Source of the DNA: Planctomycetota bacterium
GTDB taxonomy: Bacteria > Planctomycetota > Phycisphaerae > WQYP01
Reading direction: 5' to 3'
Assembly (NCBI GenBank): GCA_021790385.1
Contig: JAJYDW010000028.1
Coordinates: 1 to 48,647, forward strand
Length of the DNA: 48,647 bases
This document shows, piece after piece, positions 37,803 to 46,993 of the stretch; the first letter of the stretch is position 1; each line of letters opens with the position of its first letter. The translations under genes were made by a program, and so were the position numbers. The notes below the pieces were generated by a model that was given only the letters and a program-made list of their open reading frames with translations, had not been told where the DNA came from and ran no database searches.

Positions 37803-39353
37803 ATGCATAAACATCGTGGCTTTTTGAGCGTATTTCGCAGCCTGGGTATGGCGGTGATGCTGCTGCTTGCCCTGGCCCCCACAATGCCGCTGGTTCATGC
37901 GCAAGATGCCGACGATCTTATTGATGAGATGCACGAACAAGCCAATTATTGGACGCCCGAGCAGCAACGGGCCTCATGTATGGGGGCCTATGTTGCAGCC
38001 ATGCGGGCGCAAGCGGCGCGCAACGCGGCCGCGGCCAATCAGCGCTCCATCGCCGAGGAGCAGCGTTATAAACAGGCCATGGCGTTTCAAACCAGCGGCC
38101 AAAATGCGATGGACAACCACGATTATCTCACGGCGATCAGCATGTTCTGGCAGCAACTGGAGCTTAACCCCAACGATGGTACCGTCCGGTCGAGCCTGGC
38201 ACGGGCTGAAAACAGTCAGGGTTGTGCATTGTTCGCCAACGGCGATTTTGACGGGGCGCTGCGCTACTTTCAGACAGCCTTAACTTATGCGCCCGACGAT
38301 GCCATTATGCGGGCCAATCTGCAAAGCGCCCAGCAACGGCTGGCGGCGATAGCTGCGGCCCGTGCCGCCCAGGAGGCCCAGCAGCGTGCTGCTGAAAAGA
38401 TGCAGAATTTTATCGATCAGAATGGCAACCAGGTATGGCAGACGTCGGCCGATGCCGCCGGATCGGCCTTTTCCGGCCCTATGGACCCGGCGTTGTGGGA
38501 TTCAAACGTGGTGGACTTACGGGATGCCAATACGGACGTAGTAAATATCGGTGTAGCCCAGGGGATAAATCCAACGGTACCGCCGGGTGGTGGAGAGCTT
38601 GCCGCCGCAGCGGCAGCGGCAACGGCAGCACCGCCGCCCCTGTTTAAGGCCCCGGCAACGCAAGATCAGGCCCAGAAGATGATCAGCGATCTGGACCGGC
38701 AGATTGCCGCAATTAAGGCTCAATTGGCGGGCCTGGGCTTTAACGTTCGCGCCGACGATTTTGAGCAGCTAGGAGATATGTCAAAGGAAGCTCAGGCCGA
38801 GTTGATGAAGAACCTCATGGATCAACTCAAGGAATTGAAGCTGGATCAAATTTCCGACGCCGGCAAGGCCATGCTGCATCAGGGCATTGTCGGAGATCAA
38901 GGGGCTTTGGTGGAGGAGTGCGTAAAAAACATGGAGGCCGCGGGCGTGCCCGAGGAGGAAATTCAGCAGCAGTTGGAAGACATTCCGATCACGATGAGCC
39001 GGCTGGGGACTGCCGAGGCGGTTGAATCAGTCATGGATGCGAAAGAAAAGGTGGAGGCGGCGGAAAAATCACTGGCCCTGTGGCAACAGGGCACCGTTGA
39101 ATCGAAGCAGGAAGCGGTATGGACGGAGGCCGGCAGCTTTGATTTTGCCAAACCTGCCGTGGAAGTGGCGCGGGCTGCTTATGCGGAAGGCGAGGCGGGC
39201 TTTGCGCTATTGGTTCTTAGCGGCAGCGAACATCAACTGGGCACCGAAACCGATCAGCAATTGCAGGATCTAAAAGCGATTTCCAACCGGATGAAAACGC
39301 TGGTGGATCAACGCCAGTTGGTAAAGCAAATGTTGCCGCAGTTGCCGCGCTAA
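37803..39353 (+). CDS. Secreted TPR-domain protein, unknown function
   Basis: 516-residue exported protein. The signal peptide covers residues 1-33 (MAVMLLLALAPTMPLVHA, cleaved before QDADD). TPR-like units are seen at about 95-185 (AMDNHDYLTAISMFWQQLEL; GDFDGALRYFQTALTYAPDD). An Ala/Glu-rich coiled-coil stretch follows, then a Pro/Ala-rich linker (about 265-285) and a long helical C-terminal half rich in Glu, Lys and Gln. I do not recognise a family beyond TPR. ATG 37803 was chosen because the signal peptide starts there. The Sel1 gene follows 35 nt later, so the pair probably forms an operon. Confidence 0.75.
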   Translation: MHKHRGFLSVFRSLGMAVMLLLALAPTMPLVHAQDADDLIDEMHEQANYWTPEQQRASCMGAYVAAMRAQAARNAAAANQRSIAEEQRYKQAMAFQTSGQNAMDNHDYLTAISMFWQQLELNPNDGTVRSSLARAENSQGCALFANGDFDGALRYFQTALTYAPDDAIMRANLQSAQQRLAAIAAARAAQEAQQRAAEKMQNFIDQNGNQVWQTSADAAGSAFSGPMDPALWDSNVVDLRDANTDVVNIGVAQGINPTVPPGGGELAAAAAAATAAPPPLFKAPATQDQAQKMISDLDRQIAAIKAQLAGLGFNVRADDFEQLGDMSKEAQAELMKNLMDQLKELKLDQISDAGKAMLHQGIVGDQGALVEECVKNMEAAGVPEEEIQQQLEDIPITMSRLGTAEAVESVMDAKEKVEAAEKSLALWQQGTVESKQEAVWTEAGSFDFAKPAVEVARAAYAEGEAGFALLVLSGSEHQLGTETDQQLQDLKAISNRMKTLVDQRQLVKQMLPQLPR

Positions 39354-39388
39354 ACCTTGAGCTGTTTTAATTTTTCCGGGAATTAGAT

Positions 39389-42300
39389 ATGAACAAACAT
39401 CCAACGCGGCGGTTGACAATGGCGTTGCTCCTGGTGCTGCTCGTCTGGCTGCCTGGCCGGGTGGCGATGGCGGATATGTTGCCGCAACTACATCCAGCGC
39501 CGGGTGATGTGGCCAACTTTGATGCGGCCATGGAACAGGGGCGGGCCGCGGCCAAAGCACAACAGTGGGGCCAGGCCCGGGCGAGTTTTTTACAGGCCTG
39601 GCGAATCGCACCGGATCGGCCTGACGTGCTATTCCTGCTGGGGGTGGTGGAAAGTCATTTGCCGGGGCACCAATGGCAGGCCATTGACTGGTGGCGGGCG
39701 TTTCTGGCACTGCGTAAAGACCGGAAATCTGCAGCCTACAGCCTGGCAAAAAAGCAGATTGTGGCGGCCGAAGGTGCCGCTCATCAACAGGCACTGGCGC
39801 TGTTGCAGCAGTTACGTAAGCTTTCGGGCATGTTGCCGCTGGCGTCCGACCAGGCGGCGGCCAGGGCGAAGATCCGGGCCGATGCAGATTATGTGCAAAT
39901 GCTGCAGCACTGGCGCAAGACCGCCCATGGGCAGCAGACGATGGGGCTGGCCGGCGCATGGTGCTGGGGTCTGACCGCGGTGAATGCCCACGTACCGCCC
40001 GATGCGATGCTGGCGGTAGCATTAAGGCCTGGTACGGTCAAACAGCCGGGCCTGTCGTGGCAGGTTTTCAACCGTCAACAGCAAGTGTTTACCCGCTGGA
40101 TCAAGCATGTGGGCAGGGCCGAGCGGCTGATCGGCGAACCTCGAGTTCACCACCGCTTTGCGATGTATTGGGCTTTGCGCTTTTATCTTCAACATGCCCA
40201 GGCAGAGCTTCACGCCGGCCATGACCGTCGGCTTTGGGCGGTGGCCCAGAACATATTGGCTCTGCAACCCACAGCCTACGAGATGACAAGGGCAGTGCAA
40301 CCGCGGAATGAATACGCCAACGGGCTCTATCAGCAGATTTTACCTGCAAACGCGTGGGGCAGGCAGGCGATGGCGGCACTGTATTTGCCCATGAATGTGG
40401 GTATAAGTTTTACCGAACGTTACAATCGCCGGGCCCGGCTGAAAGTGTTGACGGGCCATTGGAATCTGGCAGTTCGCGATTATCGGAAAATCCTTGGTAT
40501 TTACGCGGCTTTGGCCAACCCGAACTTCCCGTACGATGTTGCTACCGCCCAGCGACTGATGCGCTGCCAGTCGTATGAGTATGTTCGTCTGGGCCGGGCG
40601 CTGTTTCACCTGGGGCGCTACCGGCAAGCGGGCACAGCTTATGCGCAGGCACGCATCACCTTTCCGAAAAATTCCGCCGCGGTCCGCGGTTTACAGCGGG
40701 TTCAACACCGTCTGGGGGAATTAGCGGTTCTGGCGGAGCTGACACGGAAAATTCAGCATGGCCAGAAGTCCGCCGAGGTGCTGGCAGGTCGGGCCCAACT
40801 ACGCTTTCACCTGGGCGATATAGCCGGTGCCCTGGCCGACTGCCGGTCTGCGATCATACGCGATGGCAATCTCTGCCTGCCGCGAATGATACGTATGAAA
40901 ATTGAAATGCAGCAGGGGCAGTACCTGGAAGCCATCGCCGATGGCAGCGGTCTTTTGGCTTTGCATTGTGCACATCCAACGGCGATGTATCTGCTGCGTG
41001 CCCGGTGCCGCCGCCATGCCGGCCAGTGGCCCCAGGCCATGGCCGATTACCAGCAGGTTTTGCGTGTGGATGGGAAAAATATTTTGGCCTTGGCCGGCCG
41101 GATGAGGTGCGATGTGCGGTTGCACCGCTACCATGACGTAGCACTGGATGCGGTCGCGGTCATTTTGGCCCATGCCCCCGCAGCGGCTTATGCGGAGGCG
41201 GTGGCAGCGCTGAAAACGGCGGCCCGAGGCGGGTCCAAAATCGCCATGGTTTATCTGGGGCGGCTTTATGCCTGGGGCAAGGTAACGCGGCCCAATTACC
41301 TGCCGGTGTGGAGTGCGCCGCTGGGCGGGCCGCCGCCCACGCGCCCGGGCGGAGTGCCAATCGATCGTGGCATTGCCATCCAGGCGTTTCAAAAAGCGGC
41401 GGCTGAAGGTTCCGGCGCGGCTATGGCCGCAATGGGAGCGCTTGGCTATGAAGATACCCTGCCGGGCCTGTACAAATACCATGTCGCCATGTCGTGGTTC
41501 CGCAAGGCAGCCAAAGTAGGTTACGGCGATGCCATGGCTGCCATCGGCTGGCTTTATGCTGATGGCAGCGGGGTGGCTCGCAACGATGCCACGGCGCTGA
41601 AGTGGTTTCGTCGAGCGGCGGCGGCCGGATCAGGCCGCGGCATGGATGCAATTGGACTGTTCTATCAAAAGGGGCGCGGGGGGGTGGCAGCGAACTTGCC
41701 CAAGGCTCTGGCGTGGTATCGCCGAGCGGCGCACGCGGGCTGCGGCGGGGCGTTGAATAACATCGGTTATTTTTACGATAACGGTCTGGGGGTCGCCAAG
41801 AATCCAAAGGAGGCGGTGCGGTGGTATCGCCGGGCGGCCGCGGCCGGAAATCAAGCCGGGCTTTACGATTTGATGACCTGTTACAGGGATGGCGACGGCG
41901 TGGCGAAAAATGCGCTTAAGGCTCGGAAATACCAGGCTCTGCTGGGATCGCAGAATTATGTAGATGTGTGCTATAAGTTAGGATTGCACTATTGGCGCAT
42001 GGGCGCAAAGGGTGATGAGCTTGCGATACACTGGTTTGGCAAAGGTGCCGGCCTGGGTGATAGGCGGGCCATGCGGCGTCTTGGCGATGTGTATTTTGGG
42101 AGAAAAGCCCCGGACGCGAGCAAGGCTCTCAGGTGGTATCGCCGGGCGGCCCATCTGGGATCGGCCAAAGCGATGAGCGTTTTGGCGATGGCGTATTACC
42201 GGGCTACGGGTGTGCCACTGGATTATAGCCAGGCTCAAACCTGGTGGTTGCGTGCCGCGGCGCATGGGGATGTTTCCGCGCAGCGCTGGCTGGGAATTAT

Positions 42301-43588
42301 GTTTGCCGCCGGACGTGGCATTCCGTTTCATTTTGCACCGGATTATGTGCGGGCGAAGCGGTGCTGGGAACTTGCCGCCAAAGAGGGTTCTAATAACGCC
42401 AGGTACGATTTATATTTGCTATACCACAATGGGTGGGGCGGTATGTACAATACCTTTATGGCGGCCAAATGGCTGGCCAAGACGGGCGATGCTTCCGCAG
42501 TATACAAACTGGCTATGCGTTACGAGGATGGACGTGGCACCGCCACCAATCTGGTCAAGGCAGTGGCCTTGCTAAAACAGGCATCGGAGAGGCGCTGGCC
42601 GGCGGCCATGGATGAACTGGCTGTAGATTACCTTGTCGGCTCCGGCATCAAACGGGACAACGCCGAGGCGTTGAAATGGTTTCACGAGGCGGCGAAGTAT
42701 GGATCCGTTCAAGCGATGTATTCGCTGGGGCGAATTTATCGGCAGGGTAAAATTGTGGCCCGTGATTATGTCAAAGCCATGGCTTGGTATAAAAAGGCTG
42801 CTCAGAGCGGCTTGGCCGCGGCCTATGGCGACATGGGGGTTATGTATGCGTGGGGTGTGGGGGTGCCGGAGGACCGCAGCGTCGCCGCCAGGCTCTTTAA
42901 AACGGGCGCGATAAAAGGTTCCAAATTGTGTATGAGATGGCTAGCATATTACTATAAGCAAGGATTTGGCGTGGCCAAAGACCAGGTCAAGGCGACGTTG
43001 TGGTGGGCGCGATCGGGAGATCGCTTTTCGGAAAATCAGATGGGATTTGATTATTACGCGGGTAAAGGTGTGGCCCGGAACTATAAACTGGCGGTCCACT
43101 GGTTTAAGAAGGCCGCGGGCAGCGGCGACAGCACCGCCATGGATAACCTGGGATATTGCTATCTGCACGGTTATGGGGTTGCCGCCTGGAATTACCGGGC
43201 GATGTACTGGTTTCATAGTGCAGCGGATAAAGGCAACGTTCATGCGATGGTTAGCCTGGGGGACCGATATTGCTACGGCCAAATAGACGGCATTAAACTG
43301 GCATATTATCATCTAGATATCAGCAAAGGAATATTATGGTATCGCAAGGCGGCGGCGGAGGGTTCCGTGGCGGCGGCTGTTGACTTGGGTGCAATGTGTA
43401 TGAAGGGGAAACTGGTGATGGAGGACGACCAGGGGGCGGTTGGGTGGTTCCGCAAAGCCGCGGCCGAAGGGTCCGCCAACGCCATGAATTGGCTAGCTTG
43501 GTGCTATCAAAACGGGCGTGGGGTGCCGCAAGACCACGCCAAGGCCATGGAATGGCAACGTAAAGCCCAAGCTGCAGCCGCAAAATAA
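39389..43588 (+). CDS. Very large secreted Sel1-repeat protein
   Basis: 1399-residue exported protein with a signal peptide (residues 1-28, MALLLVLLVWLPGRVAMA). The N-terminal ~600 residues contain TPR-like units (EQGRAAAKAQQWGQARASFL; PQAMADYQQVLRVDGKNIL). From about residue 605 to the end I count roughly 21 consecutive Sel1-like units of ~36 residues, typified by AMAAIGWLYADGSGV and ALKWFRRAAAAG. Repeats are diverged at the protein level, so this is not a recent DNA expansion. Sel1 arrays are protein-interaction solenoids. It is probably periplasmic or outer-envelope and acts with the TPR protein encoded 35 nt upstream. Confidence 0.85.
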   Translation: MNKHPTRRLTMALLLVLLVWLPGRVAMADMLPQLHPAPGDVANFDAAMEQGRAAAKAQQWGQARASFLQAWRIAPDRPDVLFLLGVVESHLPGHQWQAIDWWRAFLALRKDRKSAAYSLAKKQIVAAEGAAHQQALALLQQLRKLSGMLPLASDQAAARAKIRADADYVQMLQHWRKTAHGQQTMGLAGAWCWGLTAVNAHVPPDAMLAVALRPGTVKQPGLSWQVFNRQQQVFTRWIKHVGRAERLIGEPRVHHRFAMYWALRFYLQHAQAELHAGHDRRLWAVAQNILALQPTAYEMTRAVQPRNEYANGLYQQILPANAWGRQAMAALYLPMNVGISFTERYNRRARLKVLTGHWNLAVRDYRKILGIYAALANPNFPYDVATAQRLMRCQSYEYVRLGRALFHLGRYRQAGTAYAQARITFPKNSAAVRGLQRVQHRLGELAVLAELTRKIQHGQKSAEVLAGRAQLRFHLGDIAGALADCRSAIIRDGNLCLPRMIRMKIEMQQGQYLEAIADGSGLLALHCAHPTAMYLLRARCRRHAGQWPQAMADYQQVLRVDGKNILALAGRMRCDVRLHRYHDVALDAVAVILAHAPAAAYAEAVAALKTAARGGSKIAMVYLGRLYAWGKVTRPNYLPVWSAPLGGPPPTRPGGVPIDRGIAIQAFQKAAAEGSGAAMAAMGALGYEDTLPGLYKYHVAMSWFRKAAKVGYGDAMAAIGWLYADGSGVARNDATALKWFRRAAAAGSGRGMDAIGLFYQKGRGGVAANLPKALAWYRRAAHAGCGGALNNIGYFYDNGLGVAKNPKEAVRWYRRAAAAGNQAGLYDLMTCYRDGDGVAKNALKARKYQALLGSQNYVDVCYKLGLHYWRMGAKGDELAIHWFGKGAGLGDRRAMRRLGDVYFGRKAPDASKALRWYRRAAHLGSAKAMSVLAMAYYRATGVPLDYSQAQTWWLRAAAHGDVSAQRWLGIMFAAGRGIPFHFAPDYVRAKRCWELAAKEGSNNARYDLYLLYHNGWGGMYNTFMAAKWLAKTGDASAVYKLAMRYEDGRGTATNLVKAVALLKQASERRWPAAMDELAVDYLVGSGIKRDNAEALKWFHEAAKYGSVQAMYSLGRIYRQGKIVARDYVKAMAWYKKAAQSGLAAAYGDMGVMYAWGVGVPEDRSVAARLFKTGAIKGSKLCMRWLAYYYKQGFGVAKDQVKATLWWARSGDRFSENQMGFDYYAGKGVARNYKLAVHWFKKAAGSGDSTAMDNLGYCYLHGYGVAAWNYRAMYWFHSAADKGNVHAMVSLGDRYCYGQIDGIKLAYYHLDISKGILWYRKAAAEGSVAAAVDLGAMCMKGKLVMEDDQGAVGWFRKAAAEGSANAMNWLAWCYQNGRGVPQDHAKAMEWQRKAQAAAAK

Positions 43589-43747
43589 TCTAAAACCATC
43601 GTACCCGTTCACGGCCATGCCTATAGGCCAGAGCTACGGTAATTACGGCATACCCAAGAGCAGGGGTACCTCTTGTGGTGCAGGCTTCCAGCTTGCCCGG
43701 CCCCTTCGTGAACGGTTAAAAATGATCTGGCCCGAGCAGAGCGAGCC

Positions 43748-44023
43748 TTGGCCAATGATCTGCACTCAGGCCAATATTCACTGATGTGGTATAGCAAACG
43801 GCCTGCTGAAGGCCGTTTTGCCTATTGGCGAATATTCTTGCTGCGCCAAACCTTGTTATCAACATTCATGGATGCGAACGGCTGTATTGAAGCGGAACCT
43901 TTGGCCAAAACCGCTGAAGCTATAAAAGGAAACGTCGAGGAAGCCACGTTCACGGTGATCAGTGATGCGACACCGTTGCAGGAGCGAGCCTTGAAACTTC
44001 TGGGATTGTACCCAGTACGGTAA
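43748..44023 (+). pseudogene. Small open frame, possible transposase C-terminal remnant
   Basis: A 91-codon open frame ending in ATPLQERALKLLGLYPVR. The C-terminal half (from MDANGCIEAEP) has a protein-like composition, and the LQ..AL.LLG ending is reminiscent of C-termini of some IS transposases. This is a weak memory-based impression. The N-terminal part crosses a hairpin and looks non-coding. No ribosome site is seen. It could instead be chance. Confidence 0.25.
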
Positions 44024-44038
44024 AGGGCAAAAAATAAG

Positions 44039-44064
44039 AAAACCCCTGTGAATACAGGGGTTTT
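44039..44064 (+). terminator. Strong intrinsic terminator
   Basis: A perfect 11-bp stem, AAAACCCCTGT / ACAGGGGTTTT, with a GAAT loop. The A-run before and T-run after make it usable in both directions. It ends whatever is transcribed from the Sel1 gene side and isolates the PEP-CTERM gene, 43 nt downstream. Confidence 0.8.
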
Positions 44065-44106
44065 CTGCTTCGGATGAGGGGAACTACGGTTTAGGAGTAA
44101 CATATC

Positions 44107-45012
44107 ATGGTACGTTACGGCAGTTTTTTTGGAAAATCTCTCCTTTCAGGAGCAGCGGTGGTGGCAATTGCGGCGGCCGGCATGGTCGCCAGTGCTCCGG
44201 CGGTTTTCGGAACCGCTTCAAGCGGTGGAGGGGGTGAATGTTGGAATGCATTTATCCCGGTGCCCACCGGAAGCTGGAACGATCTGGAGGTGACCTTTGC
44301 GGGCAATCAGACAGGTACAATCAGTTCCCAATCTTACGCGGGCACCAATCCATTTTTGAGCGGTACTCTCAACTCCGCGTACAATTCCGTCACCAACATG
44401 ACCACGGTCACCTATGCTGGCAGCGCGGGAACATACGGTACTCCAGCCAGTTGGGCCAATTACGCCGTTATTAACGGTGTGGGCACAAGCCATTTCGGCC
44501 TGATCAATGCCCTGTCAAATAATAACTGGCTGGCGCCGACCTCGCTCACGTGGACCAATAGTACAAACTCTACTACGTCAGTCTTGCCCGCGCCGCCGCA
44601 GATCGTGCCCGGATGGGCTGTGCCGACTGCCGGTACCGGCACGAAGGATTTGGTGCTGTTTCTGGGAAGTACCGACCCCGGACCGACCGTCGGGCAGTGG
44701 TACGAGATGCCCTATTTAACGGGCACACCGTCATCGCCGGTTACCGTGACCAACGACGGCCCGGGCACGGATACTTTCACCGATTACGGATATTTCATCA
44801 GCGACAGCCAAATTCCTCTGGATAGTCTCAATTATAATGACTACCCACCACCGGGCCAGCCAGGTTCGCCCTTCACAGCCCTGCCCAACCCGGGATCGCT
44901 TAGCCCCGGCCAAAGCGAGACCATTGCCACGCCGGAGCCGTCGGCCTTAGGACTGTTGGCTTTGGGTGGATTAGCACTCTTGGCGCGTCGGCACTGGTTG
45001 CGGGCCAGATAA
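44107..45012 (+). CDS. PEP-CTERM sorting-signal protein
   Basis: 301-residue exported surface or matrix protein. It has an N-terminal signal peptide (LLSGAAVVAIAAAGMVASAP) and a C-terminal PEP-CTERM tripartite tail: TPEPSALG, a hydrophobic helix (LLALGGLALL) and a basic end (ARRHWLRAR). Such tails are recognised and cleaved by exosortase, which is not in the window. The Ser/Thr/Asn/Gly-rich middle has no domain I recognise. GGAG lies 9 nt before the ATG. Confidence 0.85.
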   Translation: MVRYGSFFGKSLLSGAAVVAIAAAGMVASAPAVFGTASSGGGGECWNAFIPVPTGSWNDLEVTFAGNQTGTISSQSYAGTNPFLSGTLNSAYNSVTNMTTVTYAGSAGTYGTPASWANYAVINGVGTSHFGLINALSNNNWLAPTSLTWTNSTNSTTSVLPAPPQIVPGWAVPTAGTGTKDLVLFLGSTDPGPTVGQWYEMPYLTGTPSSPVTVTNDGPGTDTFTDYGYFISDSQIPLDSLNYNDYPPPGQPGSPFTALPNPGSLSPGQSETIATPEPSALGLLALGGLALLARRHWLRAR

Positions 45013-45197
45013 GGTCGGGCGTTTGCGGTCGGAAAAATGGCAAGCGGCGTTATGCAGTTCTATAAACGGCCGGGCGAGGTAGTGCAACCCGTGTCGGCGC
45101 GGAAGCGGACGCGGGATGCGGATCAAAGATTCCACCGCCATATTGCGTGGCTTGGCGGATTTTTGGAATGGGGTTGGGTTTAAAAAGGGTTGCTGCC

Positions 45198-46403
45198 ATG
45201 AGTCATGGTCACAATGCTAATCGGTTTGGCTGGCGCGGCGGGTGGTTTTCGGACCGCGCCGCAGGTGCCCTCGTCCAGCGCCGATGGGTGCCGTCTCGGC
45301 TGGGACTGTTTATAGGCCTTCTGGTCATGGCCGGTTCGTGCGGCATGGCTTGGTCGCACATGATTTGCGTTTATGTGCAAAGTCCCTCCGTGGGGAGCCC
45401 CAGCGGCCATGCATTTATTCAGCTTGTGCCGTCCAGCGGTCCGCAGGCCAATAATCCCAATTTGGTCTACGGGTTTTCTCCCCAAAAGGGTGTTTTCGGC
45501 GCGCTGGGCGGCAACGGGTCCATTTCCAGCAACGCCACCCACGCCTGGGACTGGCAGATCTGCTACACCGTAACGGCCGCGCAGTACAACTCGGCGGCTG
45601 CGGCTATCAGGGGGGACATCACCGCGCCGCCGAATTACAACCTTTTGGATAATAATTGCGTCGATTGGGCCGGGAAAATCGCTGGGGCCGCGGGCATTTC
45701 GCTTCCCAGTTATGCGTGGTTTCCAAACGTGGGCGGCCCGCCAATTAGTGACCCGAAGACGCTCCAAGACAGCCTAAGCGCCATTGGCAACAATGGGACC
45801 TTTCGCGGCGGTACCGTTAATAACAACAGCGCCAACAAGGCCCCTAACGGTGGGGCGGTGGCGGCGGCAACCACGCCCGAATACAGCTACACTGCCACTG
45901 TGGCTGTTGGCCACACGGCCCCGGCGACGCTGGCCGCCTATGCCAACGTGCCGCTTTATAACACCAATCTGGGCGGGGTAAATCTGGCGGCGGGTGGGAC
46001 GCTTACCTTCAACTTGAGCAATGTATCGGCGGCATCGGCTCTCATATCAATCGACTGGGGAGACGGCTCGCCATACAGCGATCAAAATACGGCCGTTTCC
46101 CACATTTATTCCACCATTGGCACCTATGACGGGTCTCTGGTGACGATGGACAACGGGGCGCTGCAGACCTTTGATTTCGCGGCCAACATCGGATCCTCGG
46201 GTCAGACCTTGGCTAGTTTCAATGAAACGATTACCGCTTATGCGCCGATCGTTCAGTCGTACGCCACGGGCACCGCCCCGCTGGCAATTGATCCGGTCCC
46301 CGAACCAGCGGCGATTGATCCGGTCCCCGAACCAGCGGCGTTGGTGACGTTGGCCCTGGGGTTGGGAGGTCTGGCGATGTTAAGGCGGCGGGTGCGGGCG
46401 TAA
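45198..46403 (+). CDS. PEP-CTERM protein with putative papain-like and PKD-like domains
   Basis: 401-residue exported protein. A long basic n-region precedes the hydrophobic signal segment (LGLFIGLLVMAGSCGMAWS, about 35-53). The next ~130 residues carry H71 in PSGHAFIQL and C154 in LLDNNCVDWAG, a His-before-Cys order as in permuted papain-like (NlpC/P60, DUF4105-like) proteins; enzymatic activity is inferred only. Around residue 286 ISIDWGDGSPYSD and SHIYSTIGTYDGS resemble a PKD domain. The tail has IDPVPEPAA exactly twice, then a hydrophobic helix and RRRVRA. ATG 45198 (AAGGG 8 nt upstream) is preferred over the open frame start at 45147. Confidence 0.75.
   Translation: MSHGHNANRFGWRGGWFSDRAAGALVQRRWVPSRLGLFIGLLVMAGSCGMAWSHMICVYVQSPSVGSPSGHAFIQLVPSSGPQANNPNLVYGFSPQKGVFGALGGNGSISSNATHAWDWQICYTVTAAQYNSAAAAIRGDITAPPNYNLLDNNCVDWAGKIAGAAGISLPSYAWFPNVGGPPISDPKTLQDSLSAIGNNGTFRGGTVNNNSANKAPNGGAVAAATTPEYSYTATVAVGHTAPATLAAYANVPLYNTNLGGVNLAAGGTLTFNLSNVSAASALISIDWGDGSPYSDQNTAVSHIYSTIGTYDGSLVTMDNGALQTFDFAANIGSSGQTLASFNETITAYAPIVQSYATGTAPLAIDPVPEPAAIDPVPEPAALVTLALGLGGLAMLRRRVRA
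46287..46340 (+). repeat. Exact 27-bp tandem duplication encoding the PEP motif
   Basis: 46287-46313 and 46314-46340 are identical and in frame, each encoding I-D-P-V-P-E-P-A-A immediately before the membrane helix of the PEP-CTERM tail. Confidence 0.9.
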
Positions 46404-46479
46404 GTGGGGGAAATGACCCGCCTCGCCCTTGGCGGGGTGGGCCTGGTTTTTCTGGTGCGTTGGCGAACTACCGGCATTC

Positions 46480-46520
46480 GGCGGTGATTGGGTGAAAGCC
46501 TGATCACCGCCGTTTGTTTT
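46480..46520 (+). terminator. Terminator after the second PEP-CTERM gene
   Basis: Arms GGCGGTGAT (46480-46488) and ATCACCGCC (46503-46511) form a 9-bp stem with a 14-nt loop, followed by GTTTGTTTT. A second GC-rich hairpin (about 46426-46450) lies between it and the stop codon. Confidence 0.6.
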
Positions 46521-46597
46521 GCGGCCCCGGGGTGAAAATGGCGGCTGGACAGCCAGGTGCAAAGCTACCGTGAGCCAGACTAAAAGGTCTGGCGATA

Positions 46598-46993
46598 TTA
46601 CGGCTGCAGCTTGGCCAGATAGATGGCGATGGCGATGCCGATGGCGGCCATAATCAGGGCGATGTAAAAAGCCAGTGGGGCCTGGGGTTTGGTGGGGGTT
46701 TCACCGCGTTGCAGCACGGCCATGAGGCGGCGGTTACGAATGGCGGAAAATACATTCACGCCCACACCCACCAGCACCAGGCAAACGCCGATCCAAAGGG
46801 AATAAGATGTGCCGCGGGGTGCGGCCATGTGGAGGTTTTGAATTTGGGCCAGGCGGCGCAAAAACAACCCGAATTTGGCCACCACAAACCCGAATCCCAT
46901 CAGGGCCAGGCCGGTGCGAATCCAGGCCAGCATGGTGCGTTCGGCGGACATTTGCGTGTTAATATCGGGGGGTTTGGGGGGTTGATCGGGCAT
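46598..46993 (-). CDS. DUF202 (YidH-type) membrane protein
   Basis: 131-residue inner-membrane protein of unknown function. The DUF202 signature is clear: SAERTMLAWIRTGLALMGFG followed by FVVAKFGLFLRRLAQ, then two further membrane segments (LWIGVCLVLVGVGVNVFSA; FYIALIMAAIGIAIAIYLA). GGAGG lies 9 nt before the ATG. It stands alone, convergent with the PEP-CTERM gene. Confidence 0.85.
   Translation of the reverse strand: MPDQPPKPPDINTQMSAERTMLAWIRTGLALMGFGFVVAKFGLFLRRLAQIQNLHMAAPRGTSYSLWIGVCLVLVGVGVNVFSAIRNRRLMAVLQRGETPTKPQAPLAFYIALIMAAIGIAIAIYLAKLQP

Larger units (their letters stand above)
43589..44106. other. Intergenic region with inverted repeats
   Basis: About 518 nt. CCGTTCACG (43605-43613) is inverted at 43707-43715, enclosing short palindromes such as GCAGGCTTCCAGCTTGC. 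A hairpin with 8-bp arms (AAACGGCC, 43796-43803/43811-43818) follows. Then come a doubtful small frame and a strong terminator. It may be a decayed insertion. Confidence 0.45.
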
